This document shows, piece after piece, positions 49,063-57,675 of a DNA stretch of 64,000 nt. The notes below the pieces were generated by a model that saw only the letters and a list, made by a program, of their open reading frames with translations, searched no databases and was not told where the DNA came from. A program made the translations under genes and the position numbers. Every line of letters begins with the position of its first letter. Positions within the stretch are counted from its first letter, which is position 1. Source of the DNA: Alteromonas macleodii (lineage in GTDB: Bacteria > Pseudomonadota > Gammaproteobacteria > Enterobacterales > Alteromonadaceae); NCBI RefSeq assembly GCF_903772925.1, contig NZ_LR812090.1:2957397-3021396 (forward strand). The letters are read 5' to 3'.

Positions 49063-51477
49063 TTATTGCCCCTCCGTTGGTGCGGTAACGCTGACGAGCG
49101 GTGAGGCATGTTCGGCTTGCAGATACTCCATCAAGCCCACCAAGCTTAAAGGCTTGGTAAAGTAATACCCTTGCATAGCTTTGGCACCAATCTTTTTGGC
49201 GAAGGTTACCTGCTGAACGGTCTCTAAACCTTCTAACGTGCACGGCATGCCTAGCTTCACACACATCGACACCACATTCTCGATGATTAGCGCTCTACGC
49301 TTTTGTTGTTTACTTTGTAGTGGAAAGTCAGGCAGCAGCGAGCGGTCAATTTTGATAGCGTCATACGTTTCGTCAGCTAACTCTGATATGCAAGAAAAGC
49401 CTGTACCAAAGTCATCAATGGAAATAATAACCCCAAGTGCTTTAATTTTGGTAAGCACTTCCCTCGCCTTTGAACTTTGAAGCGTAGATTCAGTTATTTC
49501 TATCACTATTCGTCTAGGGTCAATATTATGAAAGGCAAACCGCTCTGCAAATAGCTCAATAACCCCGGTATTCTGTAACTGTACCGGTGACATATTCAAA
49601 TTGAACTTCACGTCTGAAAAACCCCATCCACTGAGAGCTTTAAGTGCGAAACAGACTTCGTCTAACATTAAAAGACCAATGTCATGAATGTGTTTTGTAC
49701 GTTCAGCTATCGGTATAAACTTTTCGGGGCTAATTGGCCCATGGCTAGGAATGTGCCAGCGAGCTAACGCCTCCACAGCTAAAACTTCACCATTCGAATC
49801 TATTATAGGCTGAAAGTAGGCTGTGATTTGTTTATTTTGAATTGCGCTTTTAAGCCCTTGTTGAATGAACAGCCTATACTCGATATTTTTCGAAAGATCT
49901 TCACTGAATGTGACAACACTATTCTTACCGCCTTGTTTTGCTGAAAACATTGCAATATCAGCATTTTTTAGTAGCTCTGTTGGCGACATGTTTTCTGTAG
50001 ATGACGCTAGACCAATACTTGCTGTAACTTGAAAGTCGCCCGATGTTGTCTTAAACACTGATTTCAGTGAAGAAGATAACCGGGATGTCATTTTGTTTAA
50101 AAGCTTTTGGCAAGTAGTACTTGTCACAATAACGAATTCGTCACCACCAAACCTTATAACAGTATCATCATCTCGTAGCGATGCTTTAAATCGGCTCGCG
50201 CATGCTCTTAGTATTTCATCTCCCACCTCATGCCCATGGGTATCGTTAATGAGCTTGAATTCATCGATATCAATAAAAATGATTGAGCAAGGCTCGCATG
50301 ATTCACTGTAAGTCTCGACAATACTGTTCAAAAAGTTTCGATTTCCAGCACCGGTGAGAGCGTCAGTGAATGCAAGGTACTTGAGTTGACTTTCCGATGA
50401 CTTTAGTTCTGAAACATCGGTAAGAATGGCAACGAAATTAGTTTCTCCATCATCAAGATTAAATGAAGTTACCGACATGGTTAAATGAAACCTTCGCCCT
50501 TCGCTTACAATAGTGAGCTCTGTTCTTAAACCGTCTTCCAGATAGTCTGGGCGAGGATCGTGTTTTCGCGCTTTAGGAAAAACATTGTTTATGTGAGTAG
50601 ATATAAGGTGCTCGGCTTGGGTGCCTAGCATCTCGCATAAGGATTGGTTTGCTTTTATTATGAGACCTTCAGCATCACAGACTAAAACCCCTTCTTTAAT
50701 TTCACTTACAATCTTATCTGCAACACTCAGGTTTGACTGAGTGCTCTGTAGGATAGATATATCTTGTATGGCACCAATTTGGACATAGTCTTCGCCCCAC
50801 CCAATATCGGAGAGGACAACCTGAAACCATTTAGTCGGTTGGCCTTCAATTTTTAGCTGCAACGTTGTGAGGTAATTCGACTTTAAATGTATCGCCTCTT
50901 TTAACTCAACTTCTTTTTCTTCGGGAAACAACGAAAGGAATTTGGATAATGGCATTTTGCGTGGAAAATCGAAAAGATTCTCCACACTTTCAATAACGAC
51001 TGACTGAGTAGAGGTATCAACTTCTAACACGCCTAACTTCGCAATCTCTGACGCCATTGCGAAACGCCTATTAGAAGAAGCTAGCGCTTTTTCCGTTTTT
51101 TTTCTTTCCAGCGCAACTTGAATAGTAGTAGTGAGTGAAAGCACACCGTACGGTTTTACTAGATATCCATAAGGGGAAATCGAGAGCGCATTAGAAATTG
51201 TGGTGTCATCACAGTAAGAGGTACTAAACACAATTGGTACTTTAAACCTTTCTGTAATGCTTTTCGCAATTCCAATACCAGAATCTGAACCACCCAAATC
51301 GATGTCCATTAAAATGAGGTCGGGAACACGTTTATCCACTAACGCATACAATTCGCTTTCCGTCTTTGCTATGCCTAACACCTGCATACCTGCCTGGATA
51401 AGCGCATTTTTAACGTTCATCGCTTCAACTAAATTGTCTTCAACAACAAGTATTAGGGGCCTGGTTATATCAGTCAC
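49063..51477 (-). CDS. REC-PAS-GGDEF-EAL cyclic-di-GMP response regulator
   Basis: 804 residues. Receiver domain (phosphoacceptor D58 in LILMDIDLGG, conserved Lys in LVKPYG), two PAS-like sensor segments (about 135-245 and 255-365), GGDEF domain (RFGGDEF at 442-448, with an I-site RDDD five residues before) and EAL domain (EALARW from 569, DDFGTGF, KIDRSL, EGLETV, QGYYF). Both catalytic sets look complete, so it could make and break c-di-GMP. The GTG at 51477 is chosen because AAGGTG lies 7 bases upstream; it is 4 bases after the phytochrome stop, so the two are coupled. The phytochrome kinase is the likely phosphodonor. Confidence 0.9.
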   Translation of the reverse strand: MTDITRPLILVVEDNLVEAMNVKNALIQAGMQVLGIAKTESELYALVDKRVPDLILMDIDLGGSDSGIGIAKSITERFKVPIVFSTSYCDDTTISNALSISPYGYLVKPYGVLSLTTTIQVALERKKTEKALASSNRRFAMASEIAKLGVLEVDTSTQSVVIESVENLFDFPRKMPLSKFLSLFPEEKEVELKEAIHLKSNYLTTLQLKIEGQPTKWFQVVLSDIGWGEDYVQIGAIQDISILQSTQSNLSVADKIVSEIKEGVLVCDAEGLIIKANQSLCEMLGTQAEHLISTHINNVFPKARKHDPRPDYLEDGLRTELTIVSEGRRFHLTMSVTSFNLDDGETNFVAILTDVSELKSSESQLKYLAFTDALTGAGNRNFLNSIVETYSESCEPCSIIFIDIDEFKLINDTHGHEVGDEILRACASRFKASLRDDDTVIRFGGDEFVIVTSTTCQKLLNKMTSRLSSSLKSVFKTTSGDFQVTASIGLASSTENMSPTELLKNADIAMFSAKQGGKNSVVTFSEDLSKNIEYRLFIQQGLKSAIQNKQITAYFQPIIDSNGEVLAVEALARWHIPSHGPISPEKFIPIAERTKHIHDIGLLMLDEVCFALKALSGWGFSDVKFNLNMSPVQLQNTGVIELFAERFAFHNIDPRRIVIEITESTLQSSKAREVLTKIKALGVIISIDDFGTGFSCISELADETYDAIKIDRSLLPDFPLQSKQQKRRALIIENVVSMCVKLGMPCTLEGLETVQQVTFAKKIGAKAMQGYYFTKPLSLVGLMEYLQAEHASPLVSVTAPTEGQ

Positions 51478-51481
51478 AAAT

Positions 51482-54043
51482 TTACACCTTGAAACCAAAA
51501 GCTTCGATAGAACGCTTTAGCAATGTGGTGTCGACGGGTTTGGTTAATATATCCACATCTGATAACTCCTCGGGCAGCTCTATTGCGGCTCCGTAACCCG
51601 TAATAAAGAGAAAGGGTATTGATAACTTTTGTATTTCAATCCCTAACTGAAAAGTATTTTCATTTCCCAAATGAACATCTAAAAACATCATCGACGGTTT
51701 ACCTTTAGCCAAAGCCGCTCTTGCAGAGCTTATATCGCCAAAAATATCAATTTTATCAATTCCCAACTGTTTAAGATGCTTCTTAAGGTCAAGCGAAATA
51801 AGCAGGTTATCTTCAACGATATAGGCGCTTGTGAGGATTTTTTCGGAATTAGCAGTGCTGATGGATTGATGCTTATCGCCATGAGTTACATGTTGAGTAC
51901 TTTTTTGGCTAGTATCCAGCTCTATATATTTACGAGGAATGAGAAACTCTGCATTTAGCCCGGTAATTTTGGTACTCACTGACGCCTTGCCTTTTAGCTC
52001 ATGGGGAATAACTGATTTTATAACCGTCATTCCAAACCCTTCCTCACCTAAACCATGTAAGGGAGGCCCCCCTAATTCTTCCCATTTGATAAAGCAGCCT
52101 TTCTCGTCTAACTCCCAAGTTATCGCCACTCTGCCGTCATTACTTGTCGCGCTTAAGGCTCCATATTTGGCTGCATTGGTAATCATTTCATGAAAGACCA
52201 ACACGATAGGCGTTACTGCATAGGGTAAGATCCTTATATCAGGGCCGCCTATTTTAAAAGATGACTCTTTGATCATGTAAGCTTTGAGCTCGTTATGAAG
52301 TAGGTCCTTGAATCTTACACTGTTGTATGAGGCATGCGTGAGCTGATCATGCCCTAGAGCAAGTGCGGATATTCTTGATGATAAGGAGAGCACAAATTCA
52401 TCGATATCTTTCTTATACTGTGATGTCTGTCCGATAATCGCACTGACTAAATTTAAGATATTGCGAACGCGGTGGTTTAGTTCACCAATAAGTAACTCGA
52501 GTCTTTTTTTGGCTTCACGTTGCAGTAGTTCTTTTTCGTGTAAATGGCGAATGGTCAGTTCCATTACACCGAGTCTAATAGATTTAGCACGCTCAATATC
52601 CAGCGTTGTCCATGGAGTAGAGGTAGATTCATTATTTTCTACCCACTTATCAAAACTCGCTCGGGGAGTAAGCGTTTCTTTACCGCCTTTCAATTCAACG
52701 CGTTTTGCAGGGTTACCGGCCCAGGAGACTTGTTGCACAACTGAGTTTCTAAAAAGAAAAATATAGTCCATTGGCTGATGAGAGATCTTTAATGCCAATA
52801 CCCCGGCAACACTCTCATCCGCTAACTCGTGGTGAATGTCTGCTAAGTTTTCAAATTGATGGATTTCTTCTTCGGGCAGTTCAGCAAGTATTGCTGTAAG
52901 ACGTTTGATTTTTCGTGCGCTAAATGCAGCGCCCGACTTAGTATATTCATTGCTAAAAATACAGCCGATGCCGTCAATATCTATAAGCGTCTTGAGCAGG
53001 GATAATTGTTGTACGATGGCATTATTAAGCGATTTGCCTAAAGAAAGGTTGCTAAGTACACGTGTAAATGTAGCGTTTGCTTTCTCGCTTACCCTTATCC
53101 GTTCATTTACCAGCCTTCGCGATAATTCTAGTGAAAACATCTCTGCGAAGAGTTCTAATTGCGAAACTAAGCGGCTAGGGATAACTTTTTTAGTGTTGTG
53201 ATGACAAGCAATCAGCCCCCACAGTTCACCTTCTACGATAAGAGATATAGACATAGAGGCGCCGACTTTCATATTCTTTAGATATTGAATATGAATTTCA
53301 GAAACCGCCCTAAGGCGTGAAAGGGAGAGATCTATAGAAGCTCCATCGCTTCTGTTGTTACCAATGATAGGGAAAGTTGCACCGTTAACGTCAGAAATAG
53401 TTCTGATAAGATTCTTCTTATAAAGCTGTCTTGCCTGACGCGGAATATCTGAGGCGGGATAACGCAACCCTAAAAAGGGCGTCATATCGCTTGAGGTCGA
53501 TTCAGCAATCACTTCACCTGAACCGTCTGATAGAAATTGGTAAAGCATTACCCTATCATACCCCGTTGCAGTCCTAACGCTTTCAACCAAACCTTCATAA
53601 AGGTCTTCGAGTTCAGAGAACATCGACATTTGCGCCATTAACGCTGTGATAACGCCCTCATACTTGCCGGAGCTCTCTGTTTGTTCGAATTCAAGAATTA
53701 AATGTTCTGCACTTTGATGAACACATAAATCGAAAATATCTTCACAGTGCGGTAGTGAAACAGAATGAAGGTGGCTTGCTTTACCGAGAATCATAGCTTG
53801 GCTCTGCGCGCCCCTTATCGCATGTATCAGCTTACGGTCGAGCAACTTCCAAAACGAGTGACCTATAAGCTTATCTTGTGGAATACTGGCAAAGCTGCCT
53901 AAGTTTTCGGACAAATGGGTAATAGAACCTTCTCTATCTACGACAATCATGAAACCATGATTTTGTATCCTACCAAGAAGGTGAATCGGTTCTTTGTCGC
54001 ATTCATTTACTAATGATGTGAGTTCGCTTGCTTCGTCATGCAT
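51482..54043 (-). CDS. Bacteriophytochrome HWE histidine kinase with receiver
   Basis: 853 residues. PAS-GAF-PHY photosensory core: Cys15 in NECDKEPIHLLGRIQNHG is the expected bilin-attachment residue; PASDIP (196-201), SEIHIQYLKNM (His251) and LIACHH (278-282) bind the chromophore; the PHY tongue keeps PRASF (460-464). HWE-type kinase domain with phospho-His524 in ELNHRVRN and ATP-binding HEMITNAAKYGALS; C-terminal receiver with D789 and K835. Red/far-red sensing with biliverdin is inferred. No haem oxygenase gene is in the window. Coupled to the GGDEF-EAL partner. Confidence 0.93.
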   Translation of the reverse strand: MHDEASELTSLVNECDKEPIHLLGRIQNHGFMIVVDREGSITHLSENLGSFASIPQDKLIGHSFWKLLDRKLIHAIRGAQSQAMILGKASHLHSVSLPHCEDIFDLCVHQSAEHLILEFEQTESSGKYEGVITALMAQMSMFSELEDLYEGLVESVRTATGYDRVMLYQFLSDGSGEVIAESTSSDMTPFLGLRYPASDIPRQARQLYKKNLIRTISDVNGATFPIIGNNRSDGASIDLSLSRLRAVSEIHIQYLKNMKVGASMSISLIVEGELWGLIACHHNTKKVIPSRLVSQLELFAEMFSLELSRRLVNERIRVSEKANATFTRVLSNLSLGKSLNNAIVQQLSLLKTLIDIDGIGCIFSNEYTKSGAAFSARKIKRLTAILAELPEEEIHQFENLADIHHELADESVAGVLALKISHQPMDYIFLFRNSVVQQVSWAGNPAKRVELKGGKETLTPRASFDKWVENNESTSTPWTTLDIERAKSIRLGVMELTIRHLHEKELLQREAKKRLELLIGELNHRVRNILNLVSAIIGQTSQYKKDIDEFVLSLSSRISALALGHDQLTHASYNSVRFKDLLHNELKAYMIKESSFKIGGPDIRILPYAVTPIVLVFHEMITNAAKYGALSATSNDGRVAITWELDEKGCFIKWEELGGPPLHGLGEEGFGMTVIKSVIPHELKGKASVSTKITGLNAEFLIPRKYIELDTSQKSTQHVTHGDKHQSISTANSEKILTSAYIVEDNLLISLDLKKHLKQLGIDKIDIFGDISSARAALAKGKPSMMFLDVHLGNENTFQLGIEIQKLSIPFLFITGYGAAIELPEELSDVDILTKPVDTTLLKRSIEAFGFKV

Positions 54044-54350
54044 TATTGTTAATCCAACAACCTTATTTGAATTAGACTAATTAAATAGCAGCGTTATCAG
54101 TCTTTAAAAAGCGCTGTAAAGTAAAACTGAAAAGAGAATAAACATAAAATATAGACCAAGAATAAGTTAAGCTAAACCTTTCATGCGCATTTATTAATAT
54201 TAGTGTAAATATAACCAAACGTTTGTTTTCAATGAGCTAAGCCTGAGCATTAGAATAAATGTATATATACAAGCCCGATTTATAAAAAGAGATATTAAGT
54301 TGGCATGAAAATAGAGTGGTTTGGGTGGTTTCGCTGAGGAGACTAGACAC

Positions 54351-54382
54351 AAAAAAGCTCTGGCAATGAACCAGAGCTTTTT
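54351..54382 (-). terminator. Terminator downstream of the ybaB-end duplicate
   Basis: AAAGCTCTGG/CCAGAGCTTT stem with a 7-base loop, flanked by A and T runs so it could work on both strands. It lies about 85 bases past the short frame ending in GFKMPF, roughly mirroring the spacing of the true ybaB terminator. Confidence 0.72.
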
Positions 54383-54462
54383 CAGAGCTAAGCCACTTAC
54401 ATAACCCGAAAGCCCAGCGAGTTTACGCAGGCTTAGCGTAAGGGACTAAAAGCTGTATATTT

Positions 54463-54486
54463 GCTTAAAACGGCATTTTGAAGCCA
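54463..54486 (-). repeat. 24-bp direct repeat, copy of the ybaB 3' end
   Basis: Identical over 24 bases to 57309-57332, which encodes GFKMPF-stop at the end of YbaB. A chance 24-base match in 64 kb is very unlikely. The two copies bracket the IS481 element and the 418-residue lipoprotein gene (about 2.85 kb). Confidence 0.85.
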
Positions 54487-54560
54487 AATGAGGCTTCGTT
54501 GCTGATTTGTGTCGATGTCACATTGTCGTTGGCTTGTAGCGCCATTAGCAATAGTTTCAT
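54465..54560 (-). pseudogene. 31-codon frame ending in the YbaB tail
   Basis: Reads MKLLLMALQANDNVTSTQIS then NEASFGFKMPF and stop, starting 9 bases from the edge of the IS481 element. Its last six codons are the duplicated YbaB end. It is more likely a remnant or an artefact of the duplication than a gene: there is no ribosome site, and the first 24 codons match nothing I know. Confidence 0.4.
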
Positions 54561-54568
54561 CACTTATC

Positions 54569-55591
54569 TGTGTGATTCATAGACATCATTTCACTTTTCG
54601 TAGTTGAAGATCACGCTGATAATTCGACAACTGAATACGTTCATTTCCAGCTTGGTAGTTAGCGTGAACATCTTCCCAAAGTGGTGTTTTTTCAAGGCGC
54701 TCACACACAATATCCATTGGTGCTTTACCTTTGAATGAACCGTGAGCGCGTTGCCAGTTGTAGTAATGCTGCCACTCAGGCAATGTTTCATGTTTGAGTT
54801 CTTCTAAGTCCAAATTAACAGTCGAATAAAACTCTTCTTTGTCGGTTCTCTGTGACCTCTCAACTTTGCCATTTAAGTGAGGTGAGCCAGGTTTGTTGGG
54901 GCGAAATTTGATGCCATGTTCCATCAATTTGAGCTGTACTTTTTCAGCAAAAAATTCCGTTCCGCGATCAGTTTGAACACGCTGTATTGGAAATGGCATT
55001 TCTTCGATGACCTTATCGATAAAGGTAAGGGTATTAGCTGCTGTTCTGCGCTTAAACACGTCTAATACGCGATATCTAGAGCAATCATCAATAGCTGTGT
55101 ATTGGTAAATCCCTGGTGCAATTTTACATGTGTCCATCTGTATCCGGTCGCCAGGAATAGGTCTCTGGTATCGAATAAAGTCTTTTTTCTTCCGCTGAAA
55201 TACTATTGGCTTAACCTCATTTTTGGTCAGCACTTTATGAATTGAGGCAAGCGATAACTGAAAATTATGCTCGCGAAGAAGTTCATTTTGAATTCTTCTA
55301 GCACCAAGTTTTCTTTCTTTTCTTAGGTCAAGAATCCATTCCTCAATCTGGGTGTCGATTTTGGTGTTTGGAGAGCTGTGAGGACGCCTAGAAACCTCCT
55401 GTAGGCCCTCTAATCCATGTTGATTATATCGATTTAACCACTTCCGAAGAGTGGGCCGAGATATACCGCATCTACGGCAGACTAGACCCGCATTTTTCGT
55501 TTCTTGGTAAAGCTCAATCCACTTTAACCGCTGTTTAATTTCTTTGTTCATAGAATCGAATTATATTGAAACGATCTCTATGAATCACACA
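54569..55591 (-). mobile_element. IS481-family insertion sequence
   Basis: 1023 bp with 25-bp terminal inverted repeats beginning TGTGTGATTCATAGA (54569-54593 and 55567-55591, two mismatches). One intact transposase gene. No target duplication is visible at the borders (TTATC left, CTAAT right), suggesting that a flank has been rearranged since insertion. Confidence 0.9.
54586..55551 (-). CDS. IS481-family transposase
   Basis: 321 residues in a single frame. N-terminal helix-turn-helix (CRRCGISRPTLRKWLNRYNQ, 26-45), then an rve/DDE integrase core with D140 (QMDTCK), D195 (QTDRGTEF) and E231 (NGKVERSQRTDKEEF). The protein is complete, so the element may be mobile. The 3' end of the gene enters the left inverted repeat. 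Confidence 0.93.
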   Translation of the reverse strand: MNKEIKQRLKWIELYQETKNAGLVCRRCGISRPTLRKWLNRYNQHGLEGLQEVSRRPHSSPNTKIDTQIEEWILDLRKERKLGARRIQNELLREHNFQLSLASIHKVLTKNEVKPIVFQRKKKDFIRYQRPIPGDRIQMDTCKIAPGIYQYTAIDDCSRYRVLDVFKRRTAANTLTFIDKVIEEMPFPIQRVQTDRGTEFFAEKVQLKLMEHGIKFRPNKPGSPHLNGKVERSQRTDKEEFYSTVNLDLEELKHETLPEWQHYYNWQRAHGSFKGKAPMDIVCERLEKTPLWEDVHANYQAGNERIQLSNYQRDLQLRKVK

Positions 55592-55615
55592 CTAATATCG
55601 ATGAGGATAGTCACA

Positions 55616-55645
55616 AAAAGGGAGCTGTTAGCTCAGCTCCCTTTT
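55616..55645 (-). terminator. Rho-independent terminator
   Basis: AAAAGGGAGCT/AGCTCCCTTTT, an 11-bp stem with an 8-base loop, ends the lipoprotein gene; T run on both sides. Confidence 0.85.
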
Positions 55646-55661
55646 ATTCATATTCTAGGAT

Positions 55662-56918
55662 CTAGGAACATGGATACCAGTTATTAACCGATTCCCAAAC
55701 TATCGTACCTAAAGGCACAGATATCCCTCCTAAGCTTGGGTTAGTCCCGCTCTTATATCTCAAGGTTCCATTGGACAATGCATGTCCACTTATTCTAAGT
55801 TTTACTCTATTCATATCTGGAGAATGTCCCTCAATGAATGCCTGCAATTGCCCAGGACGCTCGAACTCTGCCCAGCCGCTATAAGTCTGCCCGATGTACT
55901 TCATTGAACCATCTCGGCAGACTTTTTCTCCTACACTGTCGGGATTACGTAAAACTGCTAAAGAATACTCCCTTTTCTCTTTTTCTCGTTTTTCTTTCGC
56001 TAACCTTTTTCGGTTTTCGGCTTCATTCACTTTAGATTGAGCTATCTGATACAACTCCTTATCTGTGTATTTCGCATATCTAAATTTTTTAATAAAAGCC
56101 TTGTACTCACTGATACTCGGGCTATTTCCATAGGATGCAAATAAGTCACGTTGCTCTTTATAATGTGCTTCTTTCAATTTTTCTTCAGCAACAGCCGTTT
56201 TCGCGTTTAACTGATTTATAACAGAAGGAATGGAGTTAACAAAAAGTTCAAACTCCCCTAAATCAGAAAATCGCGTATCAACTGAATATTTTTCAACTTC
56301 ACTTTCTGATGCTTTATTCTTGAGCTTAGTAACAGTTTGGTTATAAGAATATTCGGCTTTTCTTAAGCTTGCTTTGTGCTCTTCGAACTTTTGAAGTAGT
56401 GTCGCGATTTTCTCTTTATCTTCTATTTTTGAAAGCGCGTCTTGGTAAGCTTCTACGTACTCTTCATATTGAAACTCAACAAGCATATAAGATGCTATGG
56501 CAGCTGACAGTCCAACCGTCACAAGCGCCATACTCCCGTTGGCTACGGCATCGTATTGTCTTTCCATGAATCTAATGTCACTAGCAGTGGTGCATGGCTC
56601 ACCCGATGTGTCATTACCTGTTGCAGTGACTACAGAACACCTCTGAATACTTTGGTAATTCCACTGAGGCTCGCCAGTGTTTACATTAACCCATGCATCA
56701 TTAACGTTTGTGGTGCGCTGAGCTTCAATTGAATACTCACCGAAATGAAAGCCATCTCCCTTTTTTTCAAGCTTTGCAAATAAAACACTCTTGTTATCAC
56801 TAACAGGAAATAAGTTTTGTAAGTGAGAGTTGTCAATTCCACCTTTCAGATTCGAAGATGTACTGGCACACCCAGCCAAACAAGATGAGACTAGAAGCGC
56901 TAATCCTAATTTTTTCAT
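55662..56918 (-). CDS. Lipoprotein of unknown function, 418 residues
   Basis: Signal peptide MKKLGLALLVSSCLAGC gives a lipidated Cys17. A middle hydrophobic stretch (SMALVTVGLSAAIASYMLV, about 148-166) is followed by a long charged coiled-coil region (about 170-330, many Lys/Glu) and a C-terminal beta domain with Trp and two Cys (VCRDGSMKYIGQTYSGWAE ... NNWYPCS). I do not recognise the family. It stands alone with its own terminator beside the IS481 element, within the ybaB-recR insertion, and may be cargo brought with it. Confidence 0.7.
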   Translation of the reverse strand: MKKLGLALLVSSCLAGCASTSSNLKGGIDNSHLQNLFPVSDNKSVLFAKLEKKGDGFHFGEYSIEAQRTTNVNDAWVNVNTGEPQWNYQSIQRCSVVTATGNDTSGEPCTTASDIRFMERQYDAVANGSMALVTVGLSAAIASYMLVEFQYEEYVEAYQDALSKIEDKEKIATLLQKFEEHKASLRKAEYSYNQTVTKLKNKASESEVEKYSVDTRFSDLGEFELFVNSIPSVINQLNAKTAVAEEKLKEAHYKEQRDLFASYGNSPSISEYKAFIKKFRYAKYTDKELYQIAQSKVNEAENRKRLAKEKREKEKREYSLAVLRNPDSVGEKVCRDGSMKYIGQTYSGWAEFERPGQLQAFIEGHSPDMNRVKLRISGHALSNGTLRYKSGTNPSLGGISVPLGTIVWESVNNWYPCS

Positions 56919-57310
56919 TTAAAATCCAATTTTTTATTAATATTTATCCTGCTGCTATTAACAGCGAGGCAGATGTTAATGACTTAATATTGATTTACAA
57001 GGAAAAATAAGATGGTTCACGTGTAACCTGCCAGAGTTACTTGACGGAAAATACATTTGCTACACGTACATAGCCCCCTGCTCCATGTCTTATAAATGAG
57101 ATCTGCTGACAACAAACGCAGAGGGACTTACGAACAATGATTGGAATTTATCGTGAGTATTTTTCGGGCTTTAAACTTTTATGAATAAAAGCAGCTACAG
57201 ACTTACAAAAAAGCTTGGGCCAAACCCAAGCTTTTTTTTAACACTTTTTCCCCTATTTGTTCCCCTAACTTTTCACAAAGCGAGAGACCAATGAATACGG
57301 GGCATAAAGC
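56919..57310. other. Intergenic region with the ybaB terminator
   Basis: 392 bases between the lipoprotein gene and ybaB. It contains the strong hairpin at 57207-57239 and, below it, AT-rich sequence likely to hold the lipoprotein promoter. No gene seen. Confidence 0.6.
57207..57239 (-). terminator. Terminator of the apt-dnaX-ybaB unit
   Basis: 13-bp perfect stem AAAAAAGCTTGGG/CCCAAGCTTTTTT with a CCAAA loop, about 70 bases after ybaB. In the ancestral order transcription would run on to recR; this hairpin now ends the unit. Confidence 0.88.
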
Positions 57311-57332
57311 TTAAAACGGCATTTTGAAGCCA
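57309..57332 (-). repeat. 24-bp direct repeat at the ybaB 3' end
   Basis: Second copy of the repeat at 54463-54486. It covers the last six codons and the stop of ybaB, leaving the gene intact, the usual signature of an integration or recombination site placed at the end of a conserved gene. Confidence 0.85.
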
Positions 57333-57637
57333 GGAGGTAGTGGCATACCACCGGTTACATCGCCCATCTTCTCTTTGCTAGTTTCCTGAACTCGACGTAC
57401 CGCGTCGTTAAATGCTGCAGCAACCAGGTCTTCAACCATATCTTTATCGTCGTCCATCAACGACTCATCAATGTCCACTCTGCGTACGTTGTGGTTGCAT
57501 GTCATTGTTACTTTGACCATGCCTGCACCCGCTTCACCGGTTACTTCTAGCTTAGCTAGGTCGTCTTGTACTTTTTGCATGCGCTCTTGCATTTGCTGCG
57601 CCTGCTTCATGATATTGCCCATTCCACCTTTAAACAT
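57311..57637 (-). CDS. ybaB: YbaB/EbfC nucleoid-associated protein
   Basis: 108 residues, small DNA-binding dimer. [35 protein letters not shown] is the family N-terminal helix; [21 protein letters not shown] and [13 protein letters not shown] follow. It lies 38 bases behind dnaX, as in most bacteria; recR should follow but is displaced. Confidence 0.96.
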   Translation of the reverse strand: MFKGGMGNIMKQAQQMQERMQKVQDDLAKLEVTGEAGAGMVKVTMTCNHNVRRVDIDESLMDDDKDMVEDLVAAAFNDAVRRVQETSKEKMGDVTGGMPLPPGFKMPF

Positions 57638-57675
57638 AATTTTTGTCTCGCTTCGTTTTGGTGTTAATAATTCTG

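Larger units (their letters stand above)
54044..54568. other. Intergenic region upstream of the phytochrome gene
   Basis: 525 bases. From 54044 to about 54340 it is AT-rich and should hold the phytochrome promoter; no firm hexamers were read. It also contains a terminator (54351-54382) and a copy of the 3' end of ybaB (54463-54486). Confidence 0.6.
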
